This document shows, piece by piece, positions 34,230 through 40,872 of a stretch of 64,000 bases of DNA (position 1 is its first letter; every line of letters begins with the position of its first letter). Made by a program: the position numbers and the translations under genes. Origin of the DNA: a virus. The notes under the pieces were generated by a model, which saw only the letters and a list, made by a program, of their open reading frames with translations, searched no databases and was not told the origin of the DNA. Where the stretch lies: positions 248,001 to 312,000 of IMG/VR virus record IMGVR_UViG_3300044796_000662, one strand, 5' to 3'.

Positions 34230-34270
34230 AAAAGGAGTAGAGCGGGGCCGCCGAAGCGACCCCGCTCTCC
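34230..34270 (-). terminator. Rho-independent terminator
   Basis: GAGAGCGGGGTCGC and the facing GGCCCCGCTCT pair around TTCGGC, followed by ACTCCTTTT on the minus strand. Ends the transcript of gene 34273-34545. Confidence 0.82.
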
Positions 34271-34272
34271 GA

Positions 34273-34545
34273 TCACTGCGCTTGTGCCTGCAACGGGGTG
34301 CGGAGGTTGTACAGGGTCGGGTTGCAGTGCTTGCACCCGATGTTCCCGCACGGACCCGCCGTGTGTCTCGCGAGCCTGATCGTCTTCTTGCGAAGACGCT
34401 GAGCCCGGAGCTTCACCCTCTTGCTCTTGCTGTTCCGGCCTTCCCGCATCCACTGCTGGTAGAGGGCCTTCTGAGCTGCCTTGCGTGCGATCTTCTTCGC
34501 TCGACGACGCTTACGCTGGTCGAGACGCTTTGCTTTTCCTGCCAT
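34273..34545 (-). CDS. Small lysine/arginine-rich protein with Cys cluster
   Basis: 90 residues. The first 65 are extremely basic (MAGKAKRLDQRKRRRAKKIA, RVKLRAQRLRKKTIRLARH), followed by CGNIGCKHCN, a CxxxCxxC cluster. This looks like a nucleic-acid-binding protein with a zinc knuckle, reminiscent of small ribosomal-type or DNA-condensing proteins. The leader upstream (34546-34740) has a possible short ORF and a strong hairpin. Targets unknown. Confidence 0.6.
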   Translation of the reverse strand: MAGKAKRLDQRKRRRAKKIARKAAQKALYQQWMREGRNSKSKRVKLRAQRLRKKTIRLARHTAGPCGNIGCKHCNPTLYNLRTPLQAQAQ

Positions 34546-34652
34546 GTGACCACTCAGCCGCTTCGAGAGTCGGCGGAGCGGGCGGTGGGGGCGAACCCTA
34601 CGGCTTGGCGAACGTCCCCGAGCCCACCCGCATAACGGGCCTACTCGACGAC

Positions 34653-34738
34653 GCGCGTGACGTTGGTCTCCGCGTGAACAACGTCACGCGCAAGCGGCGA
34701 TGGTGATCTTCATGGGGAGCCCTCCTGTCAGGTACACT
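34653..34738 (-). promoter_or_regulatory. Leader with nine-codon ORF and 13-bp hairpin
   Basis: In transcription order: a GGTGTAC box at about 34738, AGGAGG, the short ORF MKITIAACA (34713-34684), and a perfect hairpin whose arms CAACGTCACGCGC and GCGCGTGACGTTG (34679-34691, 34653-34665) overlap the stop codon of the ORF. The gene at 34545 follows. This resembles an attenuator or a small regulatory RNA. No amino-acid codon run explains the peptide. Confidence 0.4.
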
Positions 34739-34754
34739 GTACACCGTTTCGGTG

Positions 34755-34829
34755 TGGAGCAGGCGAGGGGAATCGAACCCCCACATCATCGTTGGCAACG
34801 ACAAGCCGGGAAGCCACCCGGACGCCTGC
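34755..34829 (-). tRNA. tRNA-Gly(GCC), copy 1
   Basis: GCAGGCG/CGCCTGC acceptor, stem TGTCG/CGATG, loop TTGCCAA, discriminator U, CCA encoded. Confidence 0.9.
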
Positions 34830-34840
34830 GATAGAGTCAG

Positions 34841-34912
34841 AGCGGGAGAAGGGACTCGAACCCTCGATCTTCGCGTTGGCAACGCGCTGCTCTACCACTG
34901 AGCTACTCCCGC
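34841..34912 (-). tRNA. tRNA-Gly(GCC), copy 2
   Basis: GCGGGAG/CTCCCGC acceptor, loop TTGCCAA, discriminator U, no CCA. Differs throughout from the copy next to it. Confidence 0.92.
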
Positions 34913-34939
34913 ATTTCGTTCGATGAAGCCGCTTTGTGC

Positions 34940-35416
34940 ATGGGTGACGAGCAGCAAAAGAAGTTCGATCTGAAGGGGTGGGCGGCCATTATCGCCGCCC
35001 TGGCCGCCATGTTGACGTCCGTGGGCTCCTGGTACAAGCCTCAAGACACGTCCGTGGAGAAGACGGCCTACGAGACCTTGAGCACGAGCATCTCCAAGCT
35101 GTCGGACTCGGAGCAGAAGAACCACGAGGACATCTCGAACCTGCGCGGCTACCTCGACGGCATCTCCCGGGCTCCACTGCTTGTGCCCGCGGACACGGCC
35201 ACCTCGTCCCCGGCCCCTACGCCTTTGCCAGCCGATGCTCCCCACCCTGCCCCGCATGCGGCAGCGACGTCCCCTTCCACCTCGGGTCCAATCTCCTTCG
35301 CCCTCAGCGCGCCCCCGGTTCCTGCCGTCCACGCTGCGCCGGCGCCGGTTGCCCCTCCCGCCTTCTCGGCAGTTGCGGCCGCCGCTGCGGCTCCCGCAGC
35401 CGGCAACGTGCCGTGA
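34940..35416 (+). CDS. Small membrane-anchored protein with Pro/Ala-rich tail
   Basis: 158 residues, start ATG 34940. After MGDEQQKKFDLK comes a single hydrophobic segment (GWAAIIAALAAMLTSVGSWY), then a short coiled-coil-like stretch (TAYETLSTSISKLSDSEQKNHEDISNLRGYLDG), then 90 residues of Pro, Ala and Ser. The plan (N-terminal anchor, coil, disordered periplasmic or cytoplasmic tail) is that of spanin-like or other envelope phage proteins, but no lipobox is present. Its stop overlaps the GTG of the next gene (GTGA), so the two are translationally coupled. Confidence 0.6.
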   Translation: MGDEQQKKFDLKGWAAIIAALAAMLTSVGSWYKPQDTSVEKTAYETLSTSISKLSDSEQKNHEDISNLRGYLDGISRAPLLVPADTATSSPAPTPLPADAPHPAPHAAATSPSTSGPISFALSAPPVPAVHAAPAPVAPPAFSAVAAAAAAPAAGNVP

Positions 35417-35838
35417 CGTACCTCTACGACCGCCGCGCCTCGAAGGGCATCGTCATCCGTCCCGAAGGCTGGCGCGCTCAGAACGACGAGCCGGGCAAGT
35501 GGACCCGCTCGGGCCACCTCTACCGGGGCATGACCGAGGCCGAGTACCATTACGTCCAGTCACACGGCCACATCAAGAGCAACGAGTCCTACTCGGCCCA
35601 CGGCGAGGGTACGAACTTCAGCGAGAGCGCGGAAGACGCCGAAGGCTACGTGAACTTCGGTCGTGACGACCCACGCACCACTGGCAAGCCGACCTACATC
35701 GTCGAGGTGAAGAAGACCGACCTCTTCAAGCGCTGGCCGGACGGCTACTGGAAGGCGCCCGAGGTTCCGAAGTCCCTCATCACGCGCGTGTGGAAGTGCG
35801 TCGGCTCGGACGGTCAAGTCGTCGCCTACGAGCTGTAG
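35413..35838 (+). CDS. Putative ADP-ribosyltransferase-fold protein with YDRR N-terminus
   Basis: 141 residues from GTG 35413, coupled to the upstream membrane protein. N-terminus VTYLYDRRASKG belongs to the YDRR group. The core reads HLYRGMTEAEYHYVQSHGHI, then GEGTNFSESAEDAEGYVNFG and TYIVEVKKTDLFKRW: an L-Y-R-G strand, a T-x-F-S-x-x-x-x-x-A segment and later a strand with acidic residue match the general R-S-E ADP-ribosyltransferase layout. A catalytic Glu of E-x-E type is not clear. Phage ARTs such as T4 Alt are packaged and injected with the DNA. Assignment is moderate. Confidence 0.5.
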   Translation: MTYLYDRRASKGIVIRPEGWRAQNDEPGKWTRSGHLYRGMTEAEYHYVQSHGHIKSNESYSAHGEGTNFSESAEDAEGYVNFGRDDPRTTGKPTYIVEVKKTDLFKRWPDGYWKAPEVPKSLITRVWKCVGSDGQVVAYEL

Positions 35839-35911
35839 AGCGGGCGGGGGGAATCGAACCCCAATTTGACAGCTTGGAAGGCTGTTGTCAGACCACCTGA
35901 CGGCCACCCGC
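35839..35911 (-). tRNA. tRNA-Gly(TCC)
   Basis: GCGGGTG/CGCCCGC acceptor, loop CTTCCAA on ACAGC/GCTGT, discriminator U. Overlaps nothing but abuts the convergent gene stop. Confidence 0.88.
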
Positions 35912-36055
35912 ATGAAGAGGCGCTAAAGGGGCGTGAGCATCTCAGCTCCCCGACCAGCACTGTGTTGACCCCGTCCGTGGCTGGCCGTGTCACAGCCCTT
36001 TGGACTCGAACGGGAACAGTACCTTTTCCCCCTTGTGGGGCTTTAGTTACCTCAG
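35912..36055. other. Interval with one T-loop-like segment, no gene
   Basis: 144 bases. GTTCGAGTCC occurs (minus, about 36005) but flanking stems do not pair, and no acceptor is found. Possibly a decayed tRNA. Confidence 0.3.
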
Positions 36056-36134
36056 AGCCGGTAGAGGGAATCGAACCCCCGATGGTTGCCCGACTGTTTA
36101 CAAAACAGTTGCTCTACCACTGAGCGATACCGGC
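36056..36134 (-). tRNA. tRNA-Thr(TGT)
   Basis: GCCGGTA/TACCGGC acceptor, loop TTTGTAA on ACTGT/ACAGT, discriminator U. Variable region is longer than usual (CGGGCAACCATC). Confidence 0.88.
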
Positions 36135-36145
36135 AAAAGTGCCAG

Positions 36146-36218
36146 AGCCGGTGATGGGAGTCGAACCCACTTAAGCCTCCTTACCATGGAGGTGCTCGTC
36201 CACACGAGCATCACCGGC
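36146..36218 (-). tRNA. tRNA-Thr(GGT)
   Basis: GCCGGTG/CACCGGC acceptor, loop ATGGTAA on CCTCC/GGAGG, discriminator U. Its 5' end carries the stop codon of a membrane micropeptide ORF. Confidence 0.9.
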
Positions 36219-36303
36219 AAACGTTCGTGAACACATACCAGACGAGGAGTGCCGTAACGAGCACGAAGCCCATGGCAGCCTTGTCGAGTTCCTTACCCTC
36301 CAT
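36211..36303 (-). CDS. 30-residue membrane micropeptide
   Basis: MEGKELDKAAMGFVLVTALL and on to FTNVCR, stop TGA. A GGGAGG seven bases upstream of the ATG at 36303 supports translation. Short charged N-terminus and one hydrophobic span of about 17 residues. The last codons TGC CGG TGA lie in the acceptor stem of tRNA-Thr(GGT), as also happens at 54135-54260. Could be a small holin-like or regulatory membrane peptide. Confidence 0.5.
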   Translation of the reverse strand: MEGKELDKAAMGFVLVTALLVWYVFTNVCR

Positions 36304-36384
36304 GATGAACCTCCCCATTAAGCTGGCGCAATAGGGGATCTTCAACGCCAGATCCACCTATCCCGGGTGTATTGGGGGTAGACG

Positions 36385-36462
36385 ATGGGCGAGGAGGTTG
36401 ATCACCGGACACTTCGGTTGGTCGCCCTCGCTGTGATCGTCGCTCTGCTTCTCTGGCGCTAG
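36385..36462 (+). CDS. 25-residue membrane micropeptide
   Basis: MGEEVDHRTLRLVALAVIVA followed by LLLWR and TAG. GGGGG lies a few bases upstream of the ATG. Acidic N-terminus and one hydrophobic span, like the micropeptide 80 bases away on the other strand. Its stop abuts a tRNA-Ala gene. Convergent pair; function unknown. Confidence 0.4.
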   Translation: MGEEVDHRTLRLVALAVIVALLLWR

Positions 36463-36534
36463 TGGACCAACGGGGATTCGAACCCGCGATTTACCCCGTG
36501 CGAGGGGGTCGTACTGCCGTTGTACTATCAGCCC
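36463..36534 (-). tRNA. tRNA-Ala(CGC)
   Basis: GGGCTGA/TTGGTCC acceptor including G3-U70, D-stem GTAC/GTAC, stem ACCCC/GGGGT, loop CTCGCAC, A73. T-stem imperfect. Confidence 0.82.
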
Positions 36535-36612
36535 ATTGGCTTTTGAGAAGCGGAGCCGCAACCGCTATCACGACACCGTGTCACCCGTGATCAGGATCGC
36601 AGTGTCTACCCG

Positions 36613-36684
36613 TGGAGCTGAGAGGTATCGAACCTCCTGCCTTCCCCGTGTCAGGGGGACGCTCTACCAGTGAGCTACAGCTCC
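36613..36684 (-). tRNA. tRNA-Val(GAC), copy 1
   Basis: GGAGCTG/CAGCTCC acceptor, loop CTGACAC flanked by CCCC/GGGG, A73. Confidence 0.92.
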
Positions 36685-36772
36685 GGAAGGCGGTTTCAGG
36701 TTGGGGCGCCTAGCCCAAGATCCACCCCGCTGCCCTATCCCCGTGGACTGGGGGTAATGGCTTGCGGAATCC

Positions 36773-36846
36773 TGGTAGGCGCGAAGGGAATCGAACCCCC
36801 ATGTCCTCCACGTCAAGGAGGTGTTCTACCACTGAACTACGCGCCT
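36773..36846 (-). tRNA. tRNA-Val(GAC), copy 2
   Basis: AGGCGCG/CGCGCCT acceptor, loop TTGACGT on CCTCC/GGAGG, A73, CCA encoded. Confidence 0.9.
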
Positions 36847-36862
36847 ATGCTTCGTTGACTAG

Positions 36863-36934
36863 TAGGCGCGAAGGGGATTGAACCCATGACCCTCCCCGTG
36901 TGAAGGGGATGCTCTACCACTGAGCTACGCGCCT
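36863..36934 (-). tRNA. tRNA-Val(CAC)
   Basis: Same acceptor and D-arm as Val(GAC) copy 2, so probably a duplicate with a new anticodon. Loop TTCACAC, A73. Confidence 0.92.
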
Positions 36935-36950
36935 GTTTCTGTGAAGGTAG

Positions 36951-37021
36951 TGGACCTGTAGGGAGTCGAACCCTCACGCGCGACCTTGCAAAGGTCGGCC
37001 CCGAAGCCCTCGGACAAGCCC
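36951..37021 (-). tRNA. tRNA-Ala(TGC)
   Basis: GGGCTTG/CAGGTCC acceptor with G3-U70, D-stem CCGA/TCGG, loop TTTGCAA on CGACC/GGTCG, A73. Confidence 0.9.
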
Positions 37022-37117
37022 ATGAGGAGCCCCTGCCGTCCCCTTGGCGTGGGGGCGAACAGGAACCCCGAGGGGTTTCACCCCTGCCTCATCAGACCTT
37101 CATTGGAGCACCTCTAG

Positions 37118-37190
<73 letters not shown>

Positions 37191-37191
37191 G

Positions 37192-38532
37192 TCACGACCA
37201 CTTGCTCTCTGCCATCTCTAGCAGAAGGCTTTCCTTCTCACCGTACTGGTCCACGGCCTTGCGCACTCGGCGCTCCTTCGCGGCCAGCACCTTCACCTGG
37301 ATCAAGTTCTGGGTGACCTTGATGTAGTCACCTTCCTTCACGACGCCAGGGAGACCGTTGATCTCTACCAGATCGTGGTAGCCATCGCCATCGTAGAGTT
37401 CCTCACCGTTGTCCCTCGCCATCTGGAGGGCGACCCTCGTTGTCAGATCCGCGAACGGACGGTCGTACTCGATGCGGTAGAGGAAGACGCCCTTGTCTGG
37501 GGCGTCGCGGAAGAACCCGAACCCGTGGATGAACTTCTCGTCGGGCTCCTGGAGGAACGCCCGGTCGTAGACGATGAAGGTGATGTCCCCGTCCGAGTAG
37601 ACGAGGATGTCGCCGGTCGCCTTGACGGCCTCGGGCGTCTGCTCCCGCTCGATGTGCTCTGGCTTTTCCCCCGCTTCAGCAAGGATCTGCTTCACCTTGC
37701 TGAGGCTCAACTTCCCCTCACGTACCAGGTCTGAGTACCAACCCTGAGCACTGAACTCGTGCACGCGGTCCCGCCAGAGAGCGAGGGCGTTGCGCTCCCC
37801 TGCCGGCGTGAACCCTCCCGACGTGAACGACGGGTTCAGCTCATACCAGAACTGCCCGATGATCTTGCCGAGGCCCTTGCCGCGGTACTCTTGCGCCACC
37901 GCAAGGAGGGTGGCTCCCCACTCGTTCGAAGCTTGTGCGACGACCAGGCCGTCCGCGTTGAAGATGGCGAGGGTCACGCCTGAGTCGGTCTTGGGCTGCT
38001 TCTCAGCCCGCACGCTCATGGCCTCGCCCTTGACGATGATGTGCTGGAGGACAACCGGGTACTTCGCCTCGTTCAGCTTGGCGATGGGGCTGATGAGCGG
38101 CATGACCTCGGAGAGGTACTTGACCTGCTTGTAGGACGTGACCCCGAGGTCCGTCTGCTTGCCCATGTGGTCGAGCACATACTTCGGGATGCGCCCCTTG
38201 AGATGCGGCTTGTCGAAGTAGGCGACGCCGTTGTGGATGACGCCGATGATGGCGCCCTCCTTCATGACCTCGTAGCCGCCGCTCAACTGGTAGACCGTCA
38301 CCATGTCGCTGCCGTGCGAGCCCTGCGTGCCCACTTGGCGAGGATGGTCCTCGTTCAGGTGGAAGACGTCGAAGTCGTACGACTCGCTGTTGTGGTGCTT
38401 GTCCTCCGGGTTGCGGAACGCGAGGAACTCCTCCTTCGTCATGAGCCCGATCTCGGTCTTGGGGAACGAGGTCGGGAGCGGATTTGCTCGCGCTTGAAGG
38501 TACCGGGCAGCCACCCGTACTGCGATCATCAT
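37192..38532 (-). CDS. GNAT-domain protein with RVAARY N-terminal peptide
   Basis: 446 residues, start ATG 38532 overlapping the upstream stop (ATGA). The N-terminus MIAVRVAARYLQARANPLP belongs to the RVAxRF group. A GNAT acetyltransferase core is visible at about 205-290: ATLLAVAQEYRGKGLGKIIGQFWYELNPSF, with the R-G-K-G-L-G acetyl-CoA loop. A second alpha/beta domain follows (ILVYSDGDITFIVYDRAFL) and a C-terminal DGYHDLVEINGLPGVVKEGDYIKV segment. The N-terminal 180 residues are unassigned. It may acetylate host or virion proteins. The coupling with the next protein, which carries a similar peptide, suggests joint packaging. Confidence 0.7.
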   Translation of the reverse strand: MMIAVRVAARYLQARANPLPTSFPKTEIGLMTKEEFLAFRNPEDKHHNSESYDFDVFHLNEDHPRQVGTQGSHGSDMVTVYQLSGGYEVMKEGAIIGVIHNGVAYFDKPHLKGRIPKYVLDHMGKQTDLGVTSYKQVKYLSEVMPLISPIAKLNEAKYPVVLQHIIVKGEAMSVRAEKQPKTDSGVTLAIFNADGLVVAQASNEWGATLLAVAQEYRGKGLGKIIGQFWYELNPSFTSGGFTPAGERNALALWRDRVHEFSAQGWYSDLVREGKLSLSKVKQILAEAGEKPEHIEREQTPEAVKATGDILVYSDGDITFIVYDRAFLQEPDEKFIHGFGFFRDAPDKGVFLYRIEYDRPFADLTTRVALQMARDNGEELYDGDGYHDLVEINGLPGVVKEGDYIKVTQNLIQVKVLAAKERRVRKAVDQYGEKESLLLEMAESKWS

Positions 38533-39038
38533 GCGACGCGAGCCAGGAGGGACCTCGCGAGGCGCATCATGGTCATGCCGGCGAGGTCCGGGTTGCCGAC
38601 GATCGTGTGGTACTGGATGGCCTTCGAGTAGTCCATCCGGTCCTTCGCCACGTTGTACGGCACGTAGCCGACGACCAGGTACAGCTCGCCCTGGTGCATG
38701 ATGATGTTGACCGCGAAGGCGTCGATGGGGTCGTGCGCCTGGAAGAAGTAGTAGATGCGCGTGCCCGACTTGCTGACGGCCGCATGGTAGTGCTCGTGCA
38801 GCTTCGAGTACAGGAGTCCTAGAAAGTTCGGCAGGAGCGCCTCGACGCTGTCACGAGCGTCCTGGAACAGTTCGGCGTCCGTGTGGTGGACTGGCGTGAC
38901 CGAGTAATCGTCCAGCTCGCCGATGAAGGCGAAGCGGTTCGCCCACGCGATGGCCTCTGCGGGGACCGAATGCCTGGCCCCGGCCGTGGCGACCTTCAGG
39001 CCCCATCGGGCCGCTACTGTACGCGCAAGGCGATCCAT
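38529..39038 (-). CDS. Hypothetical protein with TVAARW N-terminal peptide
   Basis: 169 residues beginning MDRLARTVAARWGLKVATA, a variant of the RVAxRF peptide. The body alternates helices and strands (NFLGLLYSKLHEHYHAAVSK, RIYYFFQAHDPIDAFAVNIIMHQGELYLVVGYVPYN). No enzyme motif recognised. It is coupled to the GNAT protein by an ATGA overlap. A terminator for the preceding unit lies just upstream of the ATG. Confidence 0.65.
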   Translation of the reverse strand: MDRLARTVAARWGLKVATAGARHSVPAEAIAWANRFAFIGELDDYSVTPVHHTDAELFQDARDSVEALLPNFLGLLYSKLHEHYHAAVSKSGTRIYYFFQAHDPIDAFAVNIIMHQGELYLVVGYVPYNVAKDRMDYSKAIQYHTIVGNPDLAGMTMMRLARSLLARVA

Positions 39039-39053
39039 CGCCCATGTCGGGCG

Positions 39054-39090
39054 ATAAAAGGAAGGCGCGGACGTTGCCGCCCGCGCCTCA
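39054..39090 (-). terminator. Rho-independent terminator
   Basis: GGCGCGG and CCGCGCC pair around GCGGCAACGT, followed by TTCCTTTTATC on the minus strand. Ends the unit containing the 32-residue zinc peptide. Confidence 0.8.
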
Positions 39091-39148
39091 ACCCAAACGT
39101 CCCGGGGGTACGTTCACTCTACCCCGGCTCCCTCTCTCCCTGAACGCT

Positions 39149-39168
39149 ATGCCAGGGACTCAACCCTG
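39149..39168. repeat. Short hairpin
   Basis: GCCAGGG/CCCTGGC around TTGAGT, downstream of the zinc micropeptide. No T-run. Confidence 0.35.
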
Positions 39169-39194
39169 GCTACCTGGAGAGGCTTCGATCTTCG

Positions 39195-39293
39195 TCACGT
39201 CCTCCGCTTGTTTCTGTACTGACGCCGCCAACAGGGCCGGCATAGGTACAGGTACCCAAGAATACCTTGGGCAATCTGGCACCACTTGCACAT
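39195..39293 (-). CDS. 32-residue zinc-finger micropeptide
   Basis: MCKWCQIAQGILGYLYLCRP continuing CWRRQYRNKRRT. Two CxxC pairs 14 residues apart form a complete mini zinc finger with a basic tail. AAGGAGG lies seven bases before the ATG at 39293, as good a ribosome site as any in the window. Too short for standard gene calling. It probably binds RNA or DNA; a role with the nearby tRNA genes is guesswork. Confidence 0.7.
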   Translation of the reverse strand: MCKWCQIAQGILGYLYLCRPCWRRQYRNKRRT

Positions 39294-39362
39294 GTGGAAC
39301 CTCCTTTCTGCGATGAAAGGAGGCTGCTACGGCGGGCGAATGACGTTCTCCATGGGAGTCCT

Positions 39363-39587
39363 TCAGGAGGGGCGGATGCGACGTTCGAGTTCGGTGACGA
39401 CGGCCTGGTACACCATCTTGGGGTCCGCCGTGCTGAGTTTGTGAGTCACCTGACCGAAAAGGAACCCCACGCAGGACTTGCCCGACGCGTAGAGCTGGAC
39501 CTGATCGGGGTGCCGGTCGATGACCCTCTGGACGCACTCTTCGACGCTCAGGATCGCAGGCGGAACGGAAGAAGACGACGTGATCAC
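39363..39587 (-). CDS. GatB/YqeY-domain small protein
   Basis: 74 residues from GTG 39587. The sequence CVQRVIDRHPDQVQLYASGK, then GFLFGQVTHKLSTADPKMVYQAVVTELERRI, matches the C-terminal tRNA-binding tail of GatB and YqeY: the N-P-x-x-V-x-x-Y-x-x-G-K, G-F-x-x-G-Q-V-M and A-x-P-K-x-V blocks all align. The catalytic GatB core is absent. The domain alone binds tRNA acceptor regions, so this may act as a tRNA-binding adaptor or influence mischarged Gln/Asn tRNAs. A GGTGTAG box precedes it. Confidence 0.72.
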   Translation of the reverse strand: MITSSSSVPPAILSVEECVQRVIDRHPDQVQLYASGKSCVGFLFGQVTHKLSTADPKMVYQAVVTELERRIRPS

Positions 39588-39648
39588 GGGATGATTCCTA
39601 CACCGGGGAGTGACGTTAGGCTACCGGGACAAGTAGGTTCTGCAACGC

Positions 39649-39900
39649 CTACAAGAACTCCCGGTATGCCCCGAGCTGCGCCGCTCTGGTCTCGTCCACC
39701 TCGAACTTGTCGGTGCACGACCCACCCTTGAAGATGGAGAGCTGACGCTTCGGACCCGTATGTTTCCGATGTTCGTACTGACGTACGTCACATCCCCCGA
39801 ATTCTTTAGCCCCGACGAAGACACCGTGAACGCAGAGCCCGCACGTGCGCGGGATGCGGTAGCCGATGCTGCGAAGCTCCGTGAGCTTGTTCTGGTCCAT
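39649..39900 (-). CDS. Cys-rich hypothetical protein
   Basis: 83 residues (MDQNKLTELRSIGYRIPRTC). Four Cys in CGLCVHG, GGCDVRQYEHRKH and GGSC could bind one metal. Similar small Cys-rich proteins occur in phage accessory regions. Start ATG 39900 with GGGGGT nearby. Function unknown. Confidence 0.6.
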   Translation of the reverse strand: MDQNKLTELRSIGYRIPRTCGLCVHGVFVGAKEFGGCDVRQYEHRKHTGPKRQLSIFKGGSCTDKFEVDETRAAQLGAYREFL

Positions 39901-39922
39901 GACAGACCCCCAAAAGTAGCAT

Positions 39923-40005
39923 TGGTGGAGAGGATGAGGAATCGAACCCACCGGCTTGGCGGGGAAGCAAGTTCCCAGGCCGCGCCCCAGCACCCATGGC
40001 TCCCC
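39923..40005 (-). tRNA. tRNA-like gene, degenerate
   Basis: GGGGAG/CTCTCC acceptor with G3-U70, A73 and encoded CCA, TTCGATT T-loop. T-stem is poor and the anticodon arm is not clear (TGGGA/TCCCC with ACTTGCT is one option). Lies just 3' of rnpB. Confidence 0.45.
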
Positions 40006-40011
40006 GAGTTA

Positions 40012-40375
40012 GTGAAGTGAGCGTATAAGCCGAGTTCTGTTCCCCGTTACCGGGTGATGATCATTCCTCTAGGCCCACCGTTGCCGATGGGCTCAAGCAG
40101 TCAACCCGGGGGTATCGGCCGGACGCGCCACCCCCTGCATGACCTTGCTCCCGGTGAGGTTTGCCTTGCGACCGATGTTACCACCGGCCCGGTGGGCTCT
40201 TACTCCACCCTTGCACCCTTACCTGATCCCCTTGCGGGGCCATCGGCGGTCTTCTCTCTGTTGCACTTTCTGTCGGGTCACCCCGCCCGGCCGTTAGCCG
40301 GCACCGTGTCCAGTGGAGCCCGGACTTTCCTCCCGCTGTCGTACTGACCAGCCGGCGACCATCTCACTCACTTCG
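40012..40375 (-). ncRNA. rnpB: RNase P RNA (class A)
   Basis: About 363 nt. The ends pair as helix P1 (GAAGTGAG with CTCACTTC). Conserved blocks occur in order on the minus strand: GAGGAAAGTCCGGGCTCC (CR I), ACAGAAA, GGGTGGAGTAAGAGCCCACC (CR II/III area), GGCAAACC, GGTTGACTGCTTGAG (L15-type), TAGAGGAATGATCATC (CR IV/V) and ACAGAACTCGGCTTAT at the 3' end. The gene begins directly after tRNA-Trp, so tRNA 3' processing could release its 5' end. It is the catalytic RNA for tRNA 5' maturation and would need the host protein subunit or one encoded elsewhere. Confidence 0.95.
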
Positions 40376-40446
40376 CAGGGGCAGCAGGAATCGAACCCGC
40401 GTAGTCCGTTTTGGAGGCGGACGTCTTACCACTAGACGATACCCCT
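40376..40446 (-). tRNA. tRNA-Trp(CCA), copy 1
   Basis: AGGGGTA/TGCCCCT acceptor, D-arm TCGTCTAGTGGTAAGACG, loop CTCCAAA with a C-A pair at the stem top, discriminator G. The next base starts rnpB. Confidence 0.85.
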
Positions 40447-40449
40447 GAA

Positions 40450-40468
40450 AAGAGCCCGAAGGCTCTAG
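40450..40468 (-). terminator. Short terminator between Trp tRNAs
   Basis: AGAGCC-TTCG-GGCTCT followed by TTTC on the minus strand, between the two tRNA-Trp genes. It would partly uncouple the upstream copy from the rnpB transcript. Confidence 0.65.
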
Positions 40469-40539
40469 CAGATCGGAAGGGAATCGAACCCTCTTGACGC
40501 GGGTTTTGGAGGCCCGCCGCTTACCATCAGCACCGACCT
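40469..40539 (-). tRNA. tRNA-Trp(CCA), copy 2
   Basis: AGGTCGG/CCGATCT acceptor, loop CTCCAAA on CGGGC/ACCCG, discriminator G. Body differs from copy 1. Confidence 0.8.
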
Positions 40540-40547
40540 AAGCGCTG

Positions 40548-40671
40548 CTTTTCGTGTCACGTACTCCGCTGGGTTCGGCGCCGACAGTCTTGCGGGTGGA
40601 GCAGCAACCCGCAGCAAGACCAGCAAACGCTATCCGTTGCAGAGCAGCTACGTCATGAAGCCGTAGCTTGG
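40548..40671 (-). other. Structured intergenic segment, possible small RNA
   Basis: Contains AGCTACG/CGTAGCT (7 bp) and GTCTTGC-GGGT facing ACCC-GCA-GCAAGAC with a bulge. No open frame. Could be a small RNA, a processing spacer or a decayed tRNA pair. No family recognised. Confidence 0.3.
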
Positions 40672-40748
40672 CGGGGCTAGCGGGATTTGAACCCTGCGAT
40701 CTCCTCCGTGACAGGGAGGCGAGGACGGCCGGACTCCTCTATAACCCC
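40672..40748 (-). tRNA. tRNA-Asp(GTC), copy 1
   Basis: GGGGTTA/TAGCCCC acceptor, loop CTGTCAC on CCTCC/GGAGG, discriminator G. Confidence 0.88.
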
Positions 40749-40760
40749 AAACACACTTCG

Positions 40761-40832
40761 CGGCCCCAAGGGGAATCGAACCCCTACTTACGGCGTGACA
40801 AGCCGTCGTCCTAGCCGTTGGACTATGAGGCC
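40761..40832 (-). tRNA. tRNA-Asp(GTC), copy 2
   Basis: GGCCTCA/TGGGGCC acceptor, loop TTGTCAC on ACGGC/GCCGT, discriminator G. A second Asp gene with unrelated stems. Confidence 0.9.
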
Positions 40833-40872
40833 GTTCTATCGTCACTATCTGGCGTATCCATGACCTGTCCTT

